Shown here: piece by piece, positions 15,368-22,750 of the stretch | Position numbering within the stretch: position 1 is the stretch's first letter | Layout: every line of letters begins with the position of its first letter | Position numbers and translations under genes: made by a program | DNA from: Microcystis aeruginosa FD4 | GTDB taxonomy: Bacteria; Cyanobacteriota; Cyanobacteriia; Cyanobacteriales; Microcystaceae | Reading direction: 5' to 3' | Assembly (NCBI RefSeq): GCF_009792235.1 | Contig: NZ_CP046973.1 | Location: 3,844,001-3,908,000, forward strand | Length of the DNA stretch: 64,000 bases | Notes under the pieces: generated by a model | What the model was told of the DNA's origin: nothing | The model's input: the letters and a program-made list of their open reading frames with translations, nothing else | Databases searched by the model: none

Positions 15368-18148
15368 ATGACTTTTCCCACTACGTCACCTCAAGTCTCG
15401 GAAATAGAGAATAATCGTGCTTGGCATAATTTAACTGGGGAACAAACCCTAGAAATACTGGGAACCAATGGGGAAACCGGCTTAATCGAGGCGGAAATTG
15501 TTAAAAGAAAAGATATTTACGGGTTAAATGAACTAAAAGAAACGGGGGGACGTAGCCCGTTAATGATTTTATGGGAACAGTTTACTAACATTATGTTAGT
15601 GATGCTGATTGCCGTGGCGGTGGTTTCAGCAGTTTTGGACTTGAAAAAAGGGGAATTTCCCAAAGATGCGATCGCTATTTTTACAATTGTTATTTTAAAC
15701 GGTATTTTAGGATATTTACAGGAAAGTCGGGCAGAAAAGGCTTTAGCCGCCCTTAAACAGTTATCCTCGCCGAAAGTCCGGGTTATTCGTAATGGTAGCA
15801 CCTTTGAAGTGACAGCCAAGGAACTTGTCCCCGGGGATATCATGTTACTGGAAGCGGGGGTACAAATTGCTGCCGATGGCAGACTATTAGAAGCACAAAA
15901 TCTGCAAATCCGCGAAGCTGCCCTCACGGGTGAAGCGGTATCGGTGAATAAACAAGCACAGAAGGTTTTACCAGAAGATGCCTCTTTAGGCGATCGCATT
16001 AACCTCGTCTATCAGGGTACGGAAGTAGTACAGGGGCGCGGGAAAGTGGCGATTACCAAGACGGGAATGGACACGGAAATCGGGAAAATCGCCGCTTTGT
16101 TGCAAGGAGTAGAAAGTGAACCAACGCCCCTACAGCAGCGAATGTCGCAGTTAGGTAACGTTTTAGTGAGTAGTTCCCTAGCTTTAGTGGCGGTAGTCGT
16201 CCTTGGCGGTGTAATTCGCTTTGGTTGGCAGTTTTTTGAATCATTCCTCGAAACTTCCCTCAGTATGGCTGTGGCCGTTGTTCCCGAAGGTTTACCGGCA
16301 GTGGTAACGGTGACATTGGCAATTGGAACCCAAAGAATGGTGAGAAGACAAGCTTTAATCCGTAAATTGCCGGCAGTGGAAACCTTAGGCTCGGTAACGA
16401 CGATTTGCTCCGATAAAACCGGAACTTTAACTCAAAATAAAATGGTGGTGCAGAAAGTTAATACTTCCCACCATGTCATTACTGTCACGGGAGAAGGTTA
16501 CGCACCCATCGGTGAGTTTAATGGTGCTAATGAAAGTGATCCCGAACTACAGGCAATTTTAACGGCTTGTGTGCTGTGTAATGATGCACTTTTGCAGAAT
16601 CAAGCGCAAGAATGGTCAATTTTAGGCGATCCCACCGAAGGAGCTTTACTGACGTTGGCGGGTAAAGGAGGACTATATCGAGAAGCATTGGAACCAAAAA
16701 GCCCTCGTTTAGGCGAATTTCCCTTTTCTTCCGAAAGAAAGAGAATGTCAGTAATCTGTGAGAATGCCCAGTTAGGTTTGGGGGATTCTGCCTATTTAAT
16801 GTTTACCAAAGGCTCACCGGAATTAATTCTCGAACGTTGTTCTCTGATCCAAGTTGGGGCGGAAAGTCAACCCTTAACAGCTGAACAAAGAAGCCGTATT
16901 TTGGCACAAAATGACGAAATGGCGGGTAATGGCCTACGAGTCTTAGGTTTTTCCTATAAACCGATGACAGAAGTGCCAGAAGCGGAAAGAGAAGATAGTG
17001 AAGAACAATCCCTGGTTTGGTTGGGATTGGTGGGAATGCTCGATGCACCCCGCAAAGAAGTTAAAGAAGCGGTTGCCCTCTGTCGTCAAGCGGGAATTCG
17101 TCCGATTATGATTACCGGAGATCACCAATTAACGGCCAAGGCGATCGCCAGTGAATTAGGCATTGCCGCCCCCGGGGAGCGAGTAATCACGGGTAAAGAA
17201 TTAGAAAAAATGTCTCAGAATGACCTAGAGGGAGAGGTAGATGGTGTGAGCGTCTATGCTCGTGTTTCTCCCGAACATAAGCTGAGAATCGTACAAGCTT
17301 TGCAAAAACGGGGTAAATTCGTCGCCATGACGGGGGATGGAGTCAATGATGCTCCAGCACTAAAACAAGCGGATATCGGTATCGCCATGGGCATTACCGG
17401 AACCGATGTCAGCAAAGAAGCCAGTGATATGATTTTGCTGGATGATAACTTTGCCACCATCGTCGCTGCCACCGAAGAGGGGCGCGTGGTTTACAGCAAC
17501 ATTCGGCGCTTTATTAAATACATTCTCGGCAGTAATATTGGCGAGGTTTTAACGATTGCAGCGGCTCCTCTGCTCGGTTTAGGCGGTGTACCCCTTTCTC
17601 CCTTGCAAATCCTCTGGATGAACCTTGTCACCGACGGTTTACCGGCTCTTGCTCTGGCAATGGAACCCGCCGAACCTAATGTGATGAAACGTCCACCTTT
17701 TAGCCCCCGGGAAAGCATTTTCGCCCGCGGTTTGGGTTGGTATATGATTCGCATCGGCATCGTCTTTGCCATTCTCACCATTATTATGATGTACTGGGCT
17801 TACCGATATACTCAGGCAACCCCCGAAATCGGAGATCCCGGACGTTGGAAAACTATGGTATTTACTACCCTCTGTTTAGCACAAATGGGTCATGCTTTAG
17901 CGGTGCGTTCCCATACCCAGTTAGCTGTGCAAATGAATCCCTTCTCTAATCCTTACATTATCGCCGCCGTGGGCTTGACAACGATCCTACAATTGTTGTT
18001 AATTTATGCTCCTCCCCTACAAAACTTCTTCGGCACTCAATGGATTAGTGGCACAGAATTATTAGTCTGTTTTGGATTTAGTGCCTTAATGTTTGTTTGG
18101 ATCGAGTTGGAGAAGTTATTTATTCGCTGGTTCATGACGAAAAAATAA
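15368..18148 (+). CDS. P-type cation-transporting ATPase (P2A, probably Ca2+)
   Basis: 926 residues with the normal P2 layout: an N-terminal cytosolic domain, helices M1-M2, an actuator domain with LTGEAVSV, M3-M4 with PEGLPAVVTVTLA, phosphorylation site CSDKTGTLTQNKM, nucleotide domain with FTKGSPE, hinge MTGDGVNDAPALKQADIGI, and six C-terminal helices. The M4 PEGLP and M6 NLVTDGLPALALAMEP signatures match the PacL/SERCA-like calcium pumps, although related pumps for other cations exist. It exports cations from the cytosol at the cost of ATP. The next gene, a transporter with RCK_C domains, starts 4 bases after the stop, so the two are probably co-transcribed. Confidence 0.92.
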   Translation: MTFPTTSPQVSEIENNRAWHNLTGEQTLEILGTNGETGLIEAEIVKRKDIYGLNELKETGGRSPLMILWEQFTNIMLVMLIAVAVVSAVLDLKKGEFPKDAIAIFTIVILNGILGYLQESRAEKALAALKQLSSPKVRVIRNGSTFEVTAKELVPGDIMLLEAGVQIAADGRLLEAQNLQIREAALTGEAVSVNKQAQKVLPEDASLGDRINLVYQGTEVVQGRGKVAITKTGMDTEIGKIAALLQGVESEPTPLQQRMSQLGNVLVSSSLALVAVVVLGGVIRFGWQFFESFLETSLSMAVAVVPEGLPAVVTVTLAIGTQRMVRRQALIRKLPAVETLGSVTTICSDKTGTLTQNKMVVQKVNTSHHVITVTGEGYAPIGEFNGANESDPELQAILTACVLCNDALLQNQAQEWSILGDPTEGALLTLAGKGGLYREALEPKSPRLGEFPFSSERKRMSVICENAQLGLGDSAYLMFTKGSPELILERCSLIQVGAESQPLTAEQRSRILAQNDEMAGNGLRVLGFSYKPMTEVPEAEREDSEEQSLVWLGLVGMLDAPRKEVKEAVALCRQAGIRPIMITGDHQLTAKAIASELGIAAPGERVITGKELEKMSQNDLEGEVDGVSVYARVSPEHKLRIVQALQKRGKFVAMTGDGVNDAPALKQADIGIAMGITGTDVSKEASDMILLDDNFATIVAATEEGRVVYSNIRRFIKYILGSNIGEVLTIAAAPLLGLGGVPLSPLQILWMNLVTDGLPALALAMEPAEPNVMKRPPFSPRESIFARGLGWYMIRIGIVFAILTIIMMYWAYRYTQATPEIGDPGRWKTMVFTTLCLAQMGHALAVRSHTQLAVQMNPFSNPYIIAAVGLTTILQLLLIYAPPLQNFFGTQWISGTELLVCFGFSALMFVWIELEKLFIRWFMTKK

Positions 18149-18152
18149 ATCA

Positions 18153-19952
18153 ATGCCAACACCAATTATTCTGACTTTAACGGTTTTAGTCGTTGCTTTA
18201 GTCGCTTTCGTGGCGGAATGGCTACCAGTAGATTTAACCGCTTTATGCGTGGCGATTGTCCTCATTCTTTTGGGTTTAGTTACTCCCGAAGAAGGTATCG
18301 CCGGATTTAGTAATTCTGCCACGGTGACAGTGATGGCGATGTTTGTGCTTAGTGCCGGAATTACCCGCACGGGAGTGATTCAAGTAATTCGCGATCGCTT
18401 GCTGGTTTGGGGGGGCAAAAATCCCCACCAACAGGTATTTGTTCTAGGAGCATTAGTGGGGCCAATTAGTGCTTTTATTAATAACACGGCAGTGGTGGCG
18501 ATCTTTTTACCCATCGTTGAAGATTGGTGTAAAAAACAAAAAATTTCTCCTTCTAAGTTATTAATTCCCCTTTCCTACGCCACGGTTTTAGCGGGGATGA
18601 TTACTGTGGTGGGAACTTCTACTAACATTCTCGCTAGTGGTATTTCTGCCAAGCTGGGTTATGGGGAATTTAGCTTATTTCAATTCACTGCTTTGGGAGT
18701 GGTAACTTTTTTAGCAGGTTTGATTTATTTAACAATTTTTGCTCCGAAATTACTACCCGATCGAAAATCTTCCACGGGGGAATTTTTAGACGATGATTAT
18801 GGTTCTAAAGTATATCTGAGTGAGGTAATTATTAGCCCTCGTTCTAATCTTATCGGTCAAACTTTATCCGAAAGTGGACTACAAAGAAAGTTTGACTTTG
18901 ATGTGTTGGAATTAATCAGAAATAAGGTACATTTATCCCAACCTTTAGCCGATAAAGTTCTCAATGCTGGCGATATTTTAATCGTTCACAGTAGTCGGGA
19001 AGAACTATTAAAGATTAAAGATGAACGGGGTTTAGAAATCTTTGCCGATGTCAAATTTCACAAAGGAGATGTTGAATCGGTAATTACTACAGGTGAGGAA
19101 AAATTAGCAGAGGTTTTGATTCTCTCTAATTCCCGTTTAATTGGGACAACTTTAAAAGATTTGAAATTCCGTCAGCGTTACAACGCAACGGTTTTAGCGA
19201 TTCGGCGTGGTTCGGAATTACTGCAAGGAAGATTAGGAAAAATTCCTTTAAAGTTTGGCGACTTGCTCTTAGTTCAAGGACCCAAACAGAGTTTTGTGGG
19301 GTTACAAACCACAAGAGAATTATTAGTTTTAGAAGAGAAAGAGATCGAATCATTGCGACAGGATAAAGGCATGATTGCTTTAATCATTACTTTGTCGGTG
19401 ATTATTATTGCCGCTTTTGATATTCAACCGATTCTCGTCACCAGTTTAGTTGGGGTGGTTTTAATGGTAATTACTGGCTGTCTAAAACCGGGGGAAGTCT
19501 ATGGTTCCATTCGTTGGGATATTATCTTTTTATTAGCGGGTTTAATTCCCCTAGGTACTGCCATGGATAACTCAGGAACGACTAAATGGTTGGCAGATAA
19601 TTTAGTGGCTATCGGCGGCCATCTTTCGGGGTTTTGGATCTTAGTTTTCTTCTATCTAATTACTTCAGTTTTAACTGAAATCCTCTCTAATAATGCCGCC
19701 GTGGTGTTAATGATTCCCGTCGCCGTGGAAGTGGCGAAAACTTTGGATTTAAATCCTTTGGCTTTTATGTATGCTGTCACCTTTGCTGCTTCTAATAGTT
19801 ATCTAACACCGATTGGCTATCAAACTAACACCATGGTTTATGCACCTGGCGGCTATAAATTCCTCGATTTTACCCGTTTGGGTGCGCCCCTAAATTTAAT
19901 TTTGACGATTTTAACCCCAGTTTTAATCTTGGTGTTTTATGGCTTGAAATAA
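18153..19952 (+). CDS. SLC13-family permease with two RCK_C (TrkA-C) domains
   Basis: 599 residues. It has about 10-12 membrane helices split by a cytosolic region (about 210-395) that holds two RCK_C domains (SEVIISPRSNLIGQTLSES and AEVLILSNSRLIGTTLKDL mark their starts). The conserved ion-transporter hairpins are INNTAVVAIFLP, VVGTSTNILASG, LSNNAAVVLMIP and SNSYLTPIGYQTN. Relatives are sodium/sulfate or sodium/dicarboxylate symporters of the inner membrane. The TrkA-C modules suggest ligand gating. The start lies 4 bases after the ATPase gene, implying an operon and possibly linked ion homeostasis. The exact substrate is not evident. Confidence 0.9.
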   Translation: MPTPIILTLTVLVVALVAFVAEWLPVDLTALCVAIVLILLGLVTPEEGIAGFSNSATVTVMAMFVLSAGITRTGVIQVIRDRLLVWGGKNPHQQVFVLGALVGPISAFINNTAVVAIFLPIVEDWCKKQKISPSKLLIPLSYATVLAGMITVVGTSTNILASGISAKLGYGEFSLFQFTALGVVTFLAGLIYLTIFAPKLLPDRKSSTGEFLDDDYGSKVYLSEVIISPRSNLIGQTLSESGLQRKFDFDVLELIRNKVHLSQPLADKVLNAGDILIVHSSREELLKIKDERGLEIFADVKFHKGDVESVITTGEEKLAEVLILSNSRLIGTTLKDLKFRQRYNATVLAIRRGSELLQGRLGKIPLKFGDLLLVQGPKQSFVGLQTTRELLVLEEKEIESLRQDKGMIALIITLSVIIIAAFDIQPILVTSLVGVVLMVITGCLKPGEVYGSIRWDIIFLLAGLIPLGTAMDNSGTTKWLADNLVAIGGHLSGFWILVFFYLITSVLTEILSNNAAVVLMIPVAVEVAKTLDLNPLAFMYAVTFAASNSYLTPIGYQTNTMVYAPGGYKFLDFTRLGAPLNLILTILTPVLILVFYGLK

Positions 19953-19981
19953 AAAAAGAGATCGAAGAGTCTTCGATCTCT
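19950..19981 (-). terminator. Rho-independent terminator of ycf37
   Basis: A 12-bp stem (AGAGATCGAAGA and its complement, 19957-19981) is followed, in the minus direction, by seven U. No T-run follows on the plus side, so it mainly serves the minus-strand gene. Confidence 0.8.
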
Positions 19982-20007
19982 AAAAAGAATTTGATCAGTA
20001 GTCAAAA

Positions 20008-20544
20008 CTATTTCGATTCAGCAAAGCGTTTACGCAGGGATTCGGCGCGCTTTTTCGCCACGGTATTATTAGGATCAAATTTGAGAGTTTCTTCGTAGAT
20101 TTCGAGAGCTTTTTTAGCCATTTGTTTCTTTTCGTAAACATTGCCAAGATTATTGAGAGCGATCGAATATTGAGGATAAAGTTTAATTGCTTCTTTGTAG
20201 TTACGAATCGCTAATTCTAATTGTTCTTGGGCAAAATAGGAAAAACCGAGCGCATTGTAGATTAGGGCTTGATTTTCTGGTTCGATGCTTTCTTCTTCAG
20301 AGATTTTTAAAGCCTTTTGCAGTAAACTCAAGGCTTGAACATAGAGTTTTTTATCGAGATAAAGACTCCCTAATTCATAGTATTCTTTAGCTGTACCTTT
20401 TTCTTTTTGCAATTTCTTTTGTAGCTTGTTAAAGGTTCCTTCCACTCGACGGGTTTTAACGATTTGCACGATGACAAAAATTCCTAAACCAATCACGAAA
20501 ATTAGCAATCCAGAAACGTAAATAAGCGGCAGGGTATCTTCCAT
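20008..20544 (-). CDS. ycf37: Ycf37-like TPR protein, photosystem I assembly/stability factor
   Basis: 178 residues from the ATG at 20544 (MEDTLPLIYVSG); the frame extends seven codons upstream without a better start. One N-terminal membrane helix (LIYVSGLLIFVIGLGIFVIV) is followed by three tetratricopeptide repeats: KEYYELGSLYLDKKLYVQAL, ALIYNALGFSYFAQEQLELA and SIALNNLGNVYEKKQMAKKA. One anchor plus three TPRs and this length match Ycf37, a thylakoid protein that helps accumulate photosystem I. A strong terminator follows. It is convergent to the SLC13 gene. Confidence 0.8.
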   Translation of the reverse strand: MEDTLPLIYVSGLLIFVIGLGIFVIVQIVKTRRVEGTFNKLQKKLQKEKGTAKEYYELGSLYLDKKLYVQALSLLQKALKISEEESIEPENQALIYNALGFSYFAQEQLELAIRNYKEAIKLYPQYSIALNNLGNVYEKKQMAKKALEIYEETLKFDPNNTVAKKRAESLRKRFAESK

Positions 20545-20603
20545 AATTAGCGATCGAGCAATCAATATTTTTATACTTATTCCCTCAAATTATAGCAGGA
20601 TTT

Positions 20604-20820
20604 AGTCAGTGATCAGTGATCAGTGATCAGTTATCAGATTTGAGTTTTCAGTTCACTGATTACTGTTCACAGCAAAAAACTCCCCACTCCCGACTCCCCA
20701 CTTCATAATTCATAATTCTCACACCCCACACCCCACACCCGACTTCCCTCTCCCCACACCCCACACCCCACACCCCACACCCGACTTCCCTCTCCCCACA
20801 CCCCACACCCCACACCCTAT
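20604..20820. repeat. Composite heptamer tract upstream of ycf37
   Basis: Arrays of TGATCAG/TTATCAG, then a core TGAGTTTTCAGTTCACTG, then TTCATAATTCATAATTC and repeated CCCCACA blocks interrupted twice by CCCGACTTCCCTCTCC. The same order of modules occurs at 57096-57300 and partly at 26698-26790, so this is a dispersed composite cassette and more than chance simple sequence. Confidence 0.8.
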
Positions 20821-20824
20821 CTCC

Positions 20825-21607
20825 CTATCTCCCCATTTCCCGAATTCTCAGGGGTAAACCCCAATAGTTCACCCGTTCTGCTAACCAGCCGGTAGATTCT
20901 AGCCGCTCGATCGCTTGATTGACGCGTTCTCGGAGACTTTGGTACTGTAAACCTTTAGGGAGAACGACTCCTAGAGCGATTGCCCCTAACTCGATCGGTA
21001 ATTGACGATAATTGGGGAATTGCCGCACCCAACCAGTTAAAAGGCTATTATCAGCCGCAAAAGCCTCTATTTCACCCTTTTCCAGTAAATTAAAAGCTTC
21101 TTGATAGGAAGCAACCCCGCGCAGGGTAGCGTTAGGTAAATTGGAATGCACAAGGGCGATTGTCGTCGATCCGTTGAGTACGGCGATTCTAGAATTAGCT
21201 AGGTCTTCTAAACGCTGCAATTGCGGTTTTTTCGTCACAAAACCGCTGCTATCGAGGTAATAAAAGGGGCTAAAATCCACTAAGCGCTGACGTGCGGGAG
21301 TAATCGCCACACGAGCGATCGCCAAATCCACCCGATCATCAATAACCACCTGTAAACGTTCTTGATTACTAACGGGTTTGAGAATAATAGCACTGTCAGA
21401 ACCGAGAATTTCTTCAGCTAGACGTTTAGCGATGTCGATTTCCAATCCTTGCAGATTGCCCTGAGAATCAAGGAAAGCGAGGGGAGGGAGATTATTTTTG
21501 ACAGCGACAATTAATTTTCCCCGGCGTATAATTGTATCGAGATCGGCGCTAAAACTTGGGGCTACACCTAAGAGCAAAAAACCAAGAATAAATAACAAAT
21601 TTTTCAT
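20825..21607 (-). CDS. Periplasmic solute-binding protein, family 3 type
   Basis: 260 residues. Signal peptide MKNLLFILGFLLLGVAPSFSA, then the ligand-binding fold with the hallmark start DLDTIIRRGKLIVAVKNNLP and GLEIDIAKRLAEEILG. Family 3 proteins bind polar amino acids for ABC uptake or act as sensor domains. No permease or ATPase gene is next to it. Its start overlaps the stop of the REC-GGDEF gene (ATGA), so translation is coupled. That pairing hints that ligand binding in the periplasm may be functionally connected with c-di-GMP signalling, although neither protein has a membrane anchor joining them. Confidence 0.85.
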   Translation of the reverse strand: MKNLLFILGFLLLGVAPSFSADLDTIIRRGKLIVAVKNNLPPLAFLDSQGNLQGLEIDIAKRLAEEILGSDSAIILKPVSNQERLQVVIDDRVDLAIARVAITPARQRLVDFSPFYYLDSSGFVTKKPQLQRLEDLANSRIAVLNGSTTIALVHSNLPNATLRGVASYQEAFNLLEKGEIEAFAADNSLLTGWVRQFPNYRQLPIELGAIALGVVLPKGLQYQSLRERVNQAIERLESTGWLAERVNYWGLPLRIREMGR

Positions 21608-22539
21608 ACTGTTTTACCTAAACTAACTCGATTCCTACCTTGATTTTTAGCGGCAAACATGGCACGATCAGCCCGCTCGATCACCGCTTCTAGATTATTA
21701 TCTTTAGGGCTAAATGTTGCCACACCAATACTAGCAGTAACTCGCACTTTTTGTTGATTAATTTCAATATTTAGCTCGTTAATTACTTGACAAATACGCC
21801 AGGCTGTGGTAACAGCATCTTCAAGATTAGTTTCTGGGAGAATAGCGACAAATTCCTCGCCCCCAAAGCGCCCAAAACTATCCACTTGACGCAGACAGTT
21901 TTTAATTGCCCCAGCGACAGTAATTAAAGTTTTGTCCCCTAGGAGATGACCAAAGGTATCGTTAATATGTTTAAAATGGTCGATATCGATGACTAAAAGC
22001 GAAAAATAACGATGATAACGACAACATCGTTGCAATTCTTTCTCGCCCAAGGAGAGAATCTCTCGACGATTATTTACCCCAGTTAGGCTATCAGTTTTGA
22101 CTAGCTTTTCTAGTTGAGAATTGATATTTTTCAGTTCTTCTTGAGTTTTTTTAAGTTCTAGATGAATTTTAACTCTGGCTAACAGTTCCCAACTATGAAA
22201 GGGTGTATTTATATAGTCCACAGCCCCATAATTAAAAGCATTGAAAATATCTTCTTTTTCCTTCCGATCTGTCACAAAGATAATCGGTATATGAGCGTAC
22301 AAAGCATCATTTTTTAGCCTTTGACAAACTTCTATCCCTCCCATATCTTGCATCATTAAGTCAAGAATAATTAGGTCAGGATTAGCAGTTTTTACTCGTT
22401 CCATTGCCTGTTTAACACTACTAGCACAAGTAGTGGCATAACCAGCAGAATCAAGAATCTTCACAGCCAATTGGAGATTTTTACCGACATCATCAACCAA
22501 TAAAATTAGACAGTCTTCAGCAGGAAATTTAATCATCAT
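21604..22539 (-). CDS. Response regulator with diguanylate cyclase domain (REC-GGDEF)
   Basis: 311 residues. REC domain (about 10-125): acidic pocket LLVDDVG, phospho-Asp in DLIILDLMMQD, conserved Thr/Lys region IIFVTDRKEKED. A short coiled coil follows, then a GGDEF domain (about 150-305) with the intact signature RFGGEEF and an inhibitory I-site RQVD five residues before it. It should make c-di-GMP when phosphorylated. No EAL domain is present. The partner histidine kinase is not in the window. The start codon of the binding-protein gene overlaps its stop by four bases. Confidence 0.93.
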   Translation of the reverse strand: MMIKFPAEDCLILLVDDVGKNLQLAVKILDSAGYATTCASSVKQAMERVKTANPDLIILDLMMQDMGGIEVCQRLKNDALYAHIPIIFVTDRKEKEDIFNAFNYGAVDYINTPFHSWELLARVKIHLELKKTQEELKNINSQLEKLVKTDSLTGVNNRREILSLGEKELQRCCRYHRYFSLLVIDIDHFKHINDTFGHLLGDKTLITVAGAIKNCLRQVDSFGRFGGEEFVAILPETNLEDAVTTAWRICQVINELNIEINQQKVRVTASIGVATFSPKDNNLEAVIERADRAMFAAKNQGRNRVSLGKTV

Positions 22540-22750
22540 CAGTAAGTATAAGTAATCAAGTTAAGGACAAAATAGAGATACAATTATTAGTGATACAGCA
22601 TTTCTCATAAAGATGAAGTATGATGGGATCGGGCATCACCCCCAAAGGTCAAGCCGTCCCTAGTTTCTAGAAGTCTGCTTTTTTCGACTAGAATAAAAAA
22701 AGCCAGTCAGAATAGCCACAATTAAGAAAATTTCTCCTCTTAGACTTGAC

